DNA of 64,000 nucleotides from CAYPLH01 sp964411505 (GCA_964411505.1 CAYPLH010000008.1:39153-103152); one strand, 5' to 3'. Numbered from the stretch's first letter, positions 36,871 through 44,423 are shown. Made by a program: numbers and translations. The notes: generated from the letters alone by a model not told the origin.

Positions 36871-37053
36871 ATGGAAAACAGGGATAAGGATAAGAAACAG
36901 TTATTACTTCGGTTATCACCTTCTCTTTGGAAGGAGTTAGTAAAATGGGCGGAAGACGATTTTCGCTCTCTAAACGGACAAATAGAATTCTTACTGACTG
37001 AATGCGTAAGACAGCGCAAAAAAACAAGAAGCACTAAGATTGAAGCGGAATGA
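36871..37053 (+). CDS. Ribbon-helix-helix (Arc-like) DNA-binding protein
   Basis: 60 aa. KQLLLRLSPSLWKELVKWAED then LNGQIEFLLTECVRQRKK matches the Arc/MetJ beta-strand-helix-helix layout, with alternating basic/hydrophobic residues in the strand. A basic tail ends the protein. It is second in the SPFH operon. The operator with two TGATATCA sites over the promoter makes autorepression likely, by analogy with RHH regulators. Confidence 0.8.
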   Translation: MENRDKDKKQLLLRLSPSLWKELVKWAEDDFRSLNGQIEFLLTECVRQRKKTRSTKIEAE

Positions 37054-37064
37054 TATATGCTATA

Positions 37065-37106
37065 ATAACAAAGTATGGTTGGTTATAACCAACCATACTT
37101 TGTTAT
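37065..37106. terminator. 42-bp perfect palindrome between convergent genes
   Basis: Every base from 37065 to 37085 pairs with 37106 back to 37086; the centre is GGTTATAACC. It separates the RHH gene and the minus-strand nuclease gene, so a bidirectional terminator is the simplest reading. There is no classical T-run, only T-rich arms. Confidence 0.65.
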
Positions 37107-37142
37107 AGTTCATACTCAAAATAAATACAAGCATACCTGAAA

Positions 37143-38768
37143 TTACCTTAGCACATCTACTATGGATCTTTCCAATTTCTTAAGCTTCTGTTTCAGTGCA
37201 TTGACTTCACTATCGTCCTTTCCTGCAATAAGATCTGACACAAGAATATTTGATAATTCTTCAAACTCGTCTTTAAGGTTTTCAATAATACTGATAACTT
37301 CAAGTCGTTCAAATCTCTTTTCAAAAGCTGTATCTTCAATAACATCAGCCACTCTCCCAGCTTTAATGACAAAGGATTCATTCCTTTCGGGAATTATAGA
37401 ATTTATATCAAACTTTTTATTTATAGCTTTTGAAAAATCCAGCATAGATTTTTCTTCTCCATGTACAATAAAAATTTTCTGAGGTTTCTTTTTAAAGCCC
37501 TTAATCCAATCCAGAAGACCTTTTTTATCTGCATGCCCTGAGAATCCATCTATCATTTCAACTCGTGCATTAATTGTGATCTCTTCACCAAATATTTTTA
37601 CTTTCTTAGCACCATCAACAATTCTTCTACCTAATGTACCCGGCGCTTGGTAGCCTACAAACAAAACTGTTGAATCCTTTCTCCAAAGATTATGCTTTAA
37701 GTGATGCTTAATTCTGCCAGCTTCGCACATTCCACTGGCGGAAATCAATATTGCACTTTCCTCTAGATTATTTAGTGCCTTTGACTCATCTGCAGTCGGT
37801 GTAAATGTAAGTCTGTGAAAATCCAGAGGATTATCTCCATTTTCAATATATTCTCTTGCCTCCTCATCGTAACAATCAAGATTATTTCTAAACACTTCGG
37901 TTGCCGAAATTGCAAGAGGGCTGTCAATAAAAACCGGAACATTATAAAATTTGGTCAGCCTGTTTTCATATTTCTCCTTGTGCTTGTTAAGCTCATATAT
38001 TATTTCCTGCGTACGTCCTACCGCAAATGAAGGTATAACAACATTACCACCTTTTTCAATAGTTTCATTAATAATATCAATAAACCTATCAAACTTGGTA
38101 TCCTTATCTTTATGCAACCTGTTACCATAAGTGGATTCAATAATGAGGTAGTCAGCGCTTTCAATAATACTCGGATCTCGAATAATTGGTATATCCTTGT
38201 TTCCCAAATCACCCGAAAAAACTATTTTTGTTTCCTTACCATTTTCAGTTATCCAAAGCTCTAATATGGAAGAGCCTAAAATATGCCCAGCATCTTTAAA
38301 TCTGATCTTAATGTTCTTATTTAAGGTAATTAGCTGCTCATACCTTACCTTCTCAAAAAGCTTCATACATTCTATAGCATCGTTCATGGTATAAAGGGGT
38401 TTAACAAGTTTTTCACCTGCACGTAAGCGTTTTCTGTTCGTCCACTCGGCTTCAGATTCATGAATATAACCGCTGTCGGGGAGCATTATTGCACACAACT
38501 CGGTAGTTGCTTTAGTTGCAACAACTTTTCCGTTAAATCCATCGATGAATAGTTTGGGAATTCTTCCACTGTGGTCAATATGTGAATGTGTTAATAAAAC
38601 ATAGTCAATGTCAGCAGGATTAAACGGAAATTCTTCACTATTTAATCCATCTTCAACTGATTGACCCTGAAACAGACCACAATCTACTAAAAACTTTGAA
38701 TCATTTGTCTCAATATAAAAGCAAGAACCTGTTACTGTCTTAGCTGCACCCAAAAAGGTAATCTTCAT
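37143..38768 (-). CDS. MBL-fold beta-CASP RNA endonuclease family protein
   Basis: 541 aa metallo-beta-lactamase-fold hydrolase. Metal motif LTHSHIDHSGR near residue 59, then IVFSGDLG, and the beta-CASP motifs ISASGMCEAGRIKHHL and KIFIVHGEEKSM. This is the YSH1/CPSF73-type branch, which cuts RNA. A C-terminal coiled extension (about residues 460-541) is additional. Stand-alone gene. Real substrate is unknown. Confidence 0.88.
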   Translation of the reverse strand: MKITFLGAAKTVTGSCFYIETNDSKFLVDCGLFQGQSVEDGLNSEEFPFNPADIDYVLLTHSHIDHSGRIPKLFIDGFNGKVVATKATTELCAIMLPDSGYIHESEAEWTNRKRLRAGEKLVKPLYTMNDAIECMKLFEKVRYEQLITLNKNIKIRFKDAGHILGSSILELWITENGKETKIVFSGDLGNKDIPIIRDPSIIESADYLIIESTYGNRLHKDKDTKFDRFIDIINETIEKGGNVVIPSFAVGRTQEIIYELNKHKEKYENRLTKFYNVPVFIDSPLAISATEVFRNNLDCYDEEAREYIENGDNPLDFHRLTFTPTADESKALNNLEESAILISASGMCEAGRIKHHLKHNLWRKDSTVLFVGYQAPGTLGRRIVDGAKKVKIFGEEITINARVEMIDGFSGHADKKGLLDWIKGFKKKPQKIFIVHGEEKSMLDFSKAINKKFDINSIIPERNESFVIKAGRVADVIEDTAFEKRFERLEVISIIENLKDEFEELSNILVSDLIAGKDDSEVNALKQKLKKLERSIVDVLR

Positions 38769-39048
38769 AATCTACACCTCACAAAATTCTTTATAAACTT
38801 GTTCAAATATGGTATTTACATAAAACCAACAAGTTAAATAGGATTGTGATTGCTTCCAAAATAAGTTGTAATATGGTGCAATCTGTTATGTCTTAATCCT
38901 GTTATAATGATATCACATTACATTCTTAGTTATCAACAAAAGTATCTTGTGAAGATATATTAGCCTCCTTGGTTATCATTTTGATGCTTCAATCCGGATT
39001 GCTAGGACATTTTCACATGTGGTACAATGAGACATTATCATAAGTGGA
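38769..39048. other. intergenic, nothing recognised beyond a repeat fragment
   Basis: AT-rich spacer upstream of the beta-CASP gene, which must hold its promoter. From about 39031 the sequence GACATTATCATAAGTGGA belongs to the dispersed repeat also seen at 35672. Confidence 0.45.
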
Positions 39049-39302
39049 TGTGTCTATTCAGAGGTAGCTTTTCTTTCATGAAGAATCATCTCCAATACTG
39101 CAATACAGCTTCAGCAATGAAAACAATCAATTTAAAATGCCTTCTCGTTAAGTAATTCCGTGAACTCACTTGCGTTCAAACAGCACGGACATTACTAAAC
39201 TCTAAGGCATTTTAAATTGTGTTTTCCTAAGCCTCGCTGTAACTAGCCGTATTAGAGATGATTCTTCAATTAATATGTTTGAGCTACCTCTGAATAGACA
39301 CA
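39049..39302. mobile_element. 254-bp MITE with terminal inverted repeats and target duplication
   Basis: Perfect 21-bp inverted ends: left 39049-39069 begins TGTGTCTATTCAGAGGTAG, right 39282-39302 is its complement. GTGGA is duplicated on both sides (39044-39048, 39303-39307). The uninterrupted version of the target, CATAAGTGGATCATAA, occurs at 35680-35695. Inner sequences also pair, including AATTTAAAATGCCTT with its complement and AGTAATTCCGTG with CACGGACATTACT, so the entire element folds as one long hairpin. No ORF is present; a transposase in trans is required. Confidence 0.88.
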
Positions 39303-39339
39303 GTGGATCATAACTCAAAAAACTCAAAAAAACTTCCTC

Positions 39340-39368
39340 TTGACGGAAGTCGTTTTTTGTTTTATACT
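39340..39368 (+). promoter_or_regulatory. sigma-A promoter of the tRNA cluster
   Basis: TTGACG (39340-39345), 17-base spacer, TATACT (39363-39368), then the first tRNA at 39390. The -35 overlaps the loop of a hairpin (ACTTCC...GGAAGT then T6) that could also terminate readthrough from upstream. Confidence 0.75.
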
Positions 39369-39389
39369 ATATTTTGCGCTTTGAAAAAA

Positions 39390-39466
39390 GGGCCTTTAGC
39401 TCAGTTGGTTAGAGCAACCGGCTCATAACCGGTCGGTCCGGGGTTCGAGTCCCTGAAGGCCCACCA
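39390..39466 (+). tRNA. tRNA with CAU anticodon (Met or lysidine-modified Ile2)
   Basis: 77 nt with CCA encoded. Acceptor GGGCCTT pairs with AAGGCCC; D-arm AGCTCAGTTGGTTAGAGC; anticodon loop CTCATAA; T-loop GGTTCGAGTCC. Elongator Met and Ile2 both show CAU. The CTTTAGCTCAGTTGGTTAGAG start resembles Ile2 (TilS substrate) of other Firmicutes, so the amino acid is left open. Confidence 0.93.
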
Positions 39467-39483
39467 ATTTAATTGAATATTGT

Positions 39484-39559
39484 GCCCAGATAGCTCAGTA
39501 GGTAGAGCAGTGGACTGAAAATCCACGTGTCGCTGGTTCGATTCCGGCTCTGGGCACCA
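39484..39559 (+). tRNA. tRNA-Phe (GAA)
   Basis: 76 nt. Acceptor GCCCAGA pairs with TCTGGGC, then A-CCA encoded. Anticodon loop CTGAAAA gives GAA. D and T arms are canonical (GGTTCGATTCC). Confidence 0.95.
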
Positions 39560-39566
39560 GTATTAT

Positions 39567-39651
39567 GGAGGGGTTCCCGAGTGGCCAAAGGGGGCAGACT
39601 GTAAATCTGTTGTCGCCGACTTCGATGGTTCGAATCCATCTCCCTCCACCA
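39567..39651 (+). tRNA. tRNA-Tyr (GTA)
   Basis: 85 nt class II tRNA with a long variable arm (TTGTCGCCGACTTCGA). Acceptor GGAGGGG pairs with TCCCTCC including one wobble. Anticodon loop CTGTAAA gives GTA. CCA is encoded. Confidence 0.95.
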
Positions 39652-39661
39652 AAATCTATGT

Positions 39662-39690
39662 AAAAGCTCTTGCTCTGCAAGGGCTTTTAG
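39662..39690 (+). terminator. terminator after the tRNA cluster
   Basis: AAAAGCTCTTGC pairs with GCAAGGGCTTTT around a TCT loop, ten bases after tRNA-Tyr. Confidence 0.85.
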
Positions 39691-39738
39691 TATTCTATTT
39701 GGAAAACTTTTAACTTTTAAAAAATGTCCGCATCATTC

Positions 39739-40473
39739 TCAAACATTATTGAATATATCTGTAACAGTGATGGCAAGTCCCTTAAAACAGACACTATTAA
39801 AAACTTCGGACTGCTTGTATGCTACCATTTGGTCTAACTTTTTGTTAATAAATGAATACAGTAAGACTTGCCTGTTCTTGGGATCTATAACCCAATATTC
39901 ATTTACCCCTCCTTCCATGTAAACATTGAGCTTTTTCACCATGTCCTTGCTTCTGGATTCCGGCGACAAAATCTCAATCACCAATGATGGTATACCCATA
40001 TATCTGTCATTACTATTTGTTGTTTCATGATGATCACATGCTACAAGTAAATCCGGCTGTAGCACGTTTTTGGAGTTTGTCTCTTCGCTGTTCAGTGTGA
40101 CATCAAATGGTGCTGATAGTACTCGGCATGTTTTTCCGCTAAACCATAAAATCAGCTTTTCGTATAAGTTTGAGTGTATACTCTGATGTGTAAAGCCCGG
40201 TGAAGCTAAAAGATAGACTTCTCCGTCAATGTATTCATACCTTTGTTCATTACCTTCAGTGATCTCAAGAAATTCTTTATAGGAAACTCTTCGGCTGGAA
40301 TGGCTGTAAGCAGCAATTCCTTCTTTGATTGTCATATAACCGTCCCTTGTGTCCTCATAGCTGCTCAGCTTCGCAATAATTCTACCATTTTTGCTAATAT
40401 ATATATCTTCTTCTGCGCACTTTTTCAAATATCTGCCGAAAAAGTTTTTCATATCTGTTGCATTTACTTTCAT
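39739..40473 (-). CDS. Phd/YefM antitoxin domain fused to Uma2-family endonuclease
   Basis: 244 aa. Residues 1-45 match a Phd/YefM antitoxin: KVNATDMKNFFGRYLKKCAE, then ISKNGRIIAKLSSYED. From about residue 65 a Uma2 (DUF820) PD-(D/E)XK nuclease domain follows: YEYIDGEVYLL, QPDLLVACD and VIEILSPESRSKDMVKKL. Start at MKVNATD, with AAGGA 7 bases upstream; the upstream in-frame ATG lacks a site. The promoter is bracketed by ATAGCTA sites (see separate entry), consistent with autoregulation. A truncated second copy of its 3' end lies at 44136-44192. Confidence 0.82.
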   Translation of the reverse strand: MKVNATDMKNFFGRYLKKCAEEDIYISKNGRIIAKLSSYEDTRDGYMTIKEGIAAYSHSSRRVSYKEFLEITEGNEQRYEYIDGEVYLLASPGFTHQSIHSNLYEKLILWFSGKTCRVLSAPFDVTLNSEETNSKNVLQPDLLVACDHHETTNSNDRYMGIPSLVIEILSPESRSKDMVKKLNVYMEGGVNEYWVIDPKNRQVLLYSFINKKLDQMVAYKQSEVFNSVCFKGLAITVTDIFNNV

Positions 40474-40495
40474 CAAAACATCCTTAAACACCATT

Positions 40496-40548
40496 TTAGC
40501 TATATTTTATATTTATTTTATCTATTTGTCAATAATATTATAGCTATA
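40496..40548 (-). promoter_or_regulatory. promoter of the Phd-Uma2 gene with two TAGCTATA operators
   Basis: On the minus strand TTGACA (40532-40527) and TAAAAT (40509-40504) are 17 bases apart. TATAGCTATA (40539-40548) lies upstream of -35 and TTAGCTATA (40496-40504) overlaps the -10. Paired palindromes flanking a promoter fit autorepression by the Phd-type domain. Confidence 0.65.
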
Positions 40549-40603
40549 TTGTAAGTTTTGTGAATTGTAAGTTTGTGAATTGTAAGTTTGTGAATTGTAA
40601 GTT
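40548..40603. repeat. 15-bp tandem repeat, about 3.7 copies
   Basis: ATTGTAAGTTTGTGA repeats nearly perfectly; the first copy has an extra T and the last is truncated. Confidence 0.9.
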
Positions 40604-40616
40604 ATATTACCGGTAT

Positions 40617-40643
40617 CTTCTAATCACATTTCATTTACTATCG
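40617..40643. repeat. left copy of a direct repeat shared with the murD 3' end
   Basis: AATCACATTTCATTTACTAT plus C matches 45975-45995 except for one base. Right copy covers the last codons and stop of murD. Possible attachment-type repeat flanking the restriction island. Confidence 0.55.
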
Positions 40644-41037
40644 TATAACATAAATACCTATTTAATTGGAATACCGAAAACCCAAATCGTCATTGACAAA
40701 GGGTACACATTAACAGGGTCTGTCAAAGCAAATCTATAAGATTTGAGCAGTTTTATACTATTTTATTATTATACTTCAAAACCCTTTATTCTGGGCAGGA
40801 GAGTTTTAATAAAAACATAAATTCTCGTATTATCAAATAATTCATCCTAGAGTTTTAATTATATCAACATTTTTTCAAAGAAAAAATCAAAGAATAAAAC
40901 TGTTGACTTAATATTTATAATATAATAAAATATAATCGAACATATGTTTGCGTGACTTGAATTGGGAAACTTTAAGATTCTTAGATACTGACTAGAACAT
41001 TAACAGTCTGAGATTTATAGAAGATGGAGTGATGTTT
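40644..41037 (+). promoter_or_regulatory. spacer with the M.HaeIII-like gene promoter
   Basis: Roughly 390 AT-rich bases. TTGACT (40903-40908), 17-base spacer, TAAAAT (40926-40931) is the best promoter, leaving about a 100-base untranslated leader. No other gene or RNA was found in the stretch. Confidence 0.55.
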
Positions 41038-42051
41038 GTGAAATTAGTAAGTCTTTTTGCTGGTGCCGGTGGAATGGATATGGGGTTTAGAAAAGCTGGT
41101 TTTAAAATTATTTGGGCAAATGAATATGATAAAACAATTTGGGAGACATATGAAAAAAACAACAAATCATTCCTTGATCATAGGGATATTCGAAAAATAA
41201 ATTCTTCAGAGATTCCTGAATGTGATGGGATAATTGGCGGACCGCCTTGCCAAAGCTGGAGTGAAGCAGGAGCTTTGAGAGGAATAAATGATGACAGAGG
41301 AAAACTTTTTTATGATTTCATTAGAATATTAAGGGATAAAAAACCTAAATTTTTTGTGGCAGAAAATGTATCCGGTATGCTGGCAGACATACATAAATCC
41401 GCTGTTTATGACATTATAAGATTGTTCAATGAATCAGGATATAAACTAGGTATCAAGTTGTTAAATGCATTTGATTATGGGGTACCCCAGGATAGAAAAA
41501 GAGTTTTTTATATTGGTTTTAGAAAAGATATGAATGTAGATTTTAAATTTCCTTTACCACTGAATAAAAAACTCACACTAAAAAATGTAATTTGGGATTT
41601 AAAAGATACTGCCATCCCAGCACTTTCGAATAACAAAACAAATGGAGATAAATGTATTGTTGAAAACCATGAATATATGATAGGAAATTTTTCATCTATT
41701 TATATGTCAAGGAATCGGGTACGCTCTTGGAATGAACCATCATTTACAATACAAGCAGGTGGAAGACATGCACCTATCCATCCACAAGCACCCAAAATGC
41801 TCTTTATAAATCAAAATAAAAGAATATTTGTCCCAGGAAAAGAAGAACAATATCGTAGATTAAGTGTGAGAGAATGCGCTAGGATACAAACATTTCCTGA
41901 TGAATTCCGATTTTTCTACAATAATGTAGCAGATGCTTATAAAATGATAGGGAATGCTGTGCCTGTAGAATTAGCTTATAATATTGCATTAGCTGTAAAA
42001 AAAGCAATAGATACTGCTCAGAAGGATTCTTTTACAACAAAAGCATGCTAA
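41038..42051 (+). CDS. DNA (cytosine-5) methyltransferase, M.HaeIII-like (GGCC)
   Basis: About 338 aa. C5 motifs in order: LFAGAGGMDMGF (I), GIIGGPPCQSWSEAG with catalytic Cys (IV), FVAENVSGM (VI), DYGVPQDRKR (VIII), and YKMIGNAVPVELA (X). The long target-recognition region (NGDKCIVENHEYMIGNFSS through MSRNRVRSWNEPSF and HPQAPKML) closely follows my memory of M.HaeIII, so GGCC is the predicted site. GTG at 41038 follows GGAG by 8 bases. It faces the HaeIII-type nuclease gene head-on (tail to tail, 30 bases apart). Confidence 0.93.
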   Translation: MKLVSLFAGAGGMDMGFRKAGFKIIWANEYDKTIWETYEKNNKSFLDHRDIRKINSSEIPECDGIIGGPPCQSWSEAGALRGINDDRGKLFYDFIRILRDKKPKFFVAENVSGMLADIHKSAVYDIIRLFNESGYKLGIKLLNAFDYGVPQDRKRVFYIGFRKDMNVDFKFPLPLNKKLTLKNVIWDLKDTAIPALSNNKTNGDKCIVENHEYMIGNFSSIYMSRNRVRSWNEPSFTIQAGGRHAPIHPQAPKMLFINQNKRIFVPGKEEQYRRLSVRECARIQTFPDEFRFFYNNVADAYKMIGNAVPVELAYNIALAVKKAIDTAQKDSFTTKAC

Positions 42052-42081
42052 TTAAAAGTTTTGTAACTATATACAATGATA

Positions 42082-43035
42082 TTACCATGGTTCGTAAGTT
42101 GTATAAAGAGCAGGAGGTACACCTGCCAAACTAACATCAAATTTTAGGCTTGCTTCTACCAAGGATCTAGCACTATGTATTCGCATAGATATTGTCCAGC
42201 CATTATCACAAGCTACTAAAATAGTGTTACCTGAGTTCGGTTTGAAGTCAATATTATAAAAACGTGATGGCATAATCAGTTGAGGCACGTTTATCAAAGG
42301 ACGTCTAGTTCCAGCATTGCGATTTAATGTTGAATAAATATTAAAACACTGTATTTGTGTACAACGCCTCCGATCATGTGTTATTACTTTATAAAAATCA
42401 TTTCTTCCTAAAAGATAGTTAAGTAACCTTGTTGGGATCTGACCGGGGTTTTCAAAGTCAAGCCGTCTTAACTCACGAATAAAGGCCTCTAATAAAGGTG
42501 TGTAAAACCTCTGTTCTTTGTTTGGAACATTACGCCACAAAATATCCTCGTTTTTCATACTTGTAAGTTCATTAAACAAAGGATTTATAGTATCAAAATA
42601 CTCCTGCGAACAAGGAATCCCAAACCATAGCTCGCCAAAATCAATACGAGGGGATAGCCGGCTATGTTTTACCGCTGAGTGATTATGCTTACAGCTAAGT
42701 CCAATTTCCCATTGGTTTTGCCTTCTAATACATACAATATCTCTTACATCACCAGCTATTCCTGCAGCATCTTCCTGAATTAAAAGATATAATGGTATAT
42801 TTGTTAAAGGATTCTCTAATTGCGGTTCAAGACGCAAAATAACCCTAGTAGCAGCATTTGCAGCGTCATCCATTTTATTTCTCATGCTTACAACAGCATT
42901 CTCATAAGATTTTTTTGCAACAAGGAGCGCATTAGTCTGGTTTATAATAACATTTTGGTTATCAATAAGATAATCATATAGTGATTGCAAACAGGCAAAC
43001 TCAAATGCTTTACCAAGAGTCGTTTGTATAGCCAT
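42082..43035 (-). CDS. HaeIII-family type II restriction endonuclease (GGCC)
   Basis: 317 aa. KAFEFACLQSLYDYL at the N-terminus, GDVRDIVCIRRQNQWEIGLSCKHN in the core, with Asp...Glu-X-Ser-Cys-Lys placement, and HSRLSPRIDFG are features of the HaeIII endonuclease family. The neighbouring M.HaeIII-like methylase supports GGCC specificity. It starts 4 bases after the second methyltransferase gene, so host protection and nuclease are cotranscribed. No sign of disruption. Confidence 0.9.
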   Translation of the reverse strand: MAIQTTLGKAFEFACLQSLYDYLIDNQNVIINQTNALLVAKKSYENAVVSMRNKMDDAANAATRVILRLEPQLENPLTNIPLYLLIQEDAAGIAGDVRDIVCIRRQNQWEIGLSCKHNHSAVKHSRLSPRIDFGELWFGIPCSQEYFDTINPLFNELTSMKNEDILWRNVPNKEQRFYTPLLEAFIRELRRLDFENPGQIPTRLLNYLLGRNDFYKVITHDRRRCTQIQCFNIYSTLNRNAGTRRPLINVPQLIMPSRFYNIDFKPNSGNTILVACDNGWTISMRIHSARSLVEASLKFDVSLAGVPPALYTTYEPW

Positions 43036-43039
43036 TACT

Positions 43040-44038
43040 TTACCCTCCTATCCTTTGTATCTTTTCTTCTAATCTTAAATTTTCTTCAAGGATACTATAA
43101 AGTTTTTGAGCTACAGCTTCAGCTAGTTTTACCGGTACAGCATTTCCAATTTGTTTATATTTGCTTGTGAGATTACCAACGAACTCTATCTCCTTAGGAA
43201 ACGTTTGAATTACTGCAGCTTCTCTCCAACTGAATCTCCTTGTGTTCCCACCTTCCCCGAACCTCCATTCATCTTCACCTACTTTAAGCATATCAGGCGA
43301 ACTGGGATGTAACGTAACCTGCTTTGACATTGCAGGTATTGTATAACTAACCTGATCCCAAGTCCTTTTGCGATTTCTGCTCATATACCTTGAAGAAAAT
43401 GATGCATGGCATACATCCTCTTTCGTAGGCTCAGGCATATCTTTAAGAGCTTCTCTTAATGTTATTTTTCTATTGAGTGGTTCTGGAAATATAAAATTTC
43501 TATTAAATAAATCTTTACACAGCCCAACTAATAATACACGCCATCGGTCCTGCGGCACCCCATAGTCAGCGGCATTTACAAGACGCGGCGTCACAACATA
43601 TCCTTTGCTTGAAAAATCTTCAACGATGGCAGCCATTATTTCACCATCAGCCAATGTCAGCAACCCTTTAACATTTTCAGCAACAAAGGCATAGGGTTGT
43701 TTTTGATCAACTAGCTTTACAAAATATCTATAAAGCATGTTTCTTTTATCATCAATTTTCCTTGGTCCTGCCAGTGAAAAACCCTGGCAAGGGAAACCTC
43801 CCGCAATAATATCACTTTTAGGGATATTATCGAAATTTATACTCCTTATATCCCCTTGAACAACCTCTGCATCAGACCAAAGCCTATGAGTAGAGCATGC
43901 ATCTTTATCTATGTCATTTACCCAAATTGTTTTGAAGCCCTGATTCTCAAATCCCATATCTAATCCTCCTGCACCAGCAAAAAGGGAAACCATCGTAAAT
44001 ACCTTTTTGTTTGGTGGAAAGTTAAGTATGTTATTCAT
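43040..44038 (-). CDS. Second DNA (cytosine-5) methyltransferase
   Basis: 332 aa with all C5 motifs: LFAGAGGLDMGFENQGF (I), IIAGGFPCQGFSLAGP (IV), FVAENVKGL (VI), DYGVPQDRWR (VIII), YKQIGNAVPVKLA (X). The target-recognition part (SSRYMSRNRKRTWDQVSY, MSKQVTLHPSSPDM) differs from the M.HaeIII-like protein but shares its layout. The recognition site is therefore uncertain: GGCC or a related sequence. AAAGGA precedes the ATG. It is upstream of the nuclease in one operon, giving two methylases for one nuclease. Confidence 0.9.
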   Translation of the reverse strand: MNNILNFPPNKKVFTMVSLFAGAGGLDMGFENQGFKTIWVNDIDKDACSTHRLWSDAEVVQGDIRSINFDNIPKSDIIAGGFPCQGFSLAGPRKIDDKRNMLYRYFVKLVDQKQPYAFVAENVKGLLTLADGEIMAAIVEDFSSKGYVVTPRLVNAADYGVPQDRWRVLLVGLCKDLFNRNFIFPEPLNRKITLREALKDMPEPTKEDVCHASFSSRYMSRNRKRTWDQVSYTIPAMSKQVTLHPSSPDMLKVGEDEWRFGEGGNTRRFSWREAAVIQTFPKEIEFVGNLTSKYKQIGNAVPVKLAEAVAQKLYSILEENLRLEEKIQRIGG

Positions 44039-44135
44039 TGAATCATCCTTTCACTATAAAATTAACTCAACTTAATAGTATACCTAATAAACTTAAAAAT
44101 CAATTAAACGTTTATATATTTCTCATAGGATACCA

Positions 44136-44194
44136 GCATCATTCTCAAACATTATTGAACATATCTGTAACAACGATGTTAAGCCCCTTAAAGC
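44136..44194 (-). pseudogene. duplicated 3' end of the Phd-Uma2 gene
   Basis: CATCATTCTCAAACATTATT and the following bases match 39730-39788, the end of the Uma2 gene, at about 88% identity in the same orientation. The rest of the gene is absent. Confidence 0.8.
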
Positions 44195-44270
44195 AACCTG
44201 CTTCGACATTGCAGGTATTGTATAACTAACCTGGTCCCAAGTCCTTTTACGGTTTCTACTCATATACCTT
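44195..44270 (-). pseudogene. fragment of a C5-methyltransferase gene
   Basis: Matches 43315-43391, inside the second methyltransferase gene, with about 90% identity. The match resumes at 44424-44447 (GAAGAAAATGATG...) after the inserted repeat, exactly where 43392 continues. It is joined directly to the Uma2 fragment. The remnants therefore come from a lost duplicate of this locus. Confidence 0.85.
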
Positions 44271-44423
44271 AAAAAAGATGGCTTCGCCACTTTTTTTCGC
44301 TAGGGAACCTTATGGTTCCCTTCGACGGATGCTCCGCATCCAAAAAAAACCTCCTTAAAGCAGCAAAGGTGGCTTCCCCTTTGCAATCCCCATTGTCTAG
44401 GAAAGTATACTTTCCCAGACAAT
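44271..44423. mobile_element. complete 153-bp multi-hairpin dispersed repeat, inserted
   Basis: Five short hairpins in a row: a GGC-TTC-GCC stem flanked by A and T runs, GGGAACCTTATGGTTCCC, GGATGCTCCGCATCC, AAAGG...CCTTT, and a terminal GTCTAGGAAAGTATAC pair. Both borders are defined because the split methyltransferase fragment continues on each side without loss. Other copies: 63950-64000 (left part), 35568-35709 (right part), 1050-1072 (last hairpin). No coding capacity; the first hairpin looks like a bidirectional terminator. Confidence 0.8.

Noticed and set aside
39495..39680. Minus-strand ORF of 61 codons
   Set aside because: It is antisense to tRNA-Phe and tRNA-Tyr; an artefact of tRNA sequence.
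40548..40603. CRISPR-like repeat array
   Set aside because: The 15-bp units are directly adjacent without spacers; a tandem repeat only.
40680..40740. TTGACA at 40694 as the main methylase promoter
   Set aside because: No -10 box lies at the proper spacing; the pair at 40903/40926 is better.
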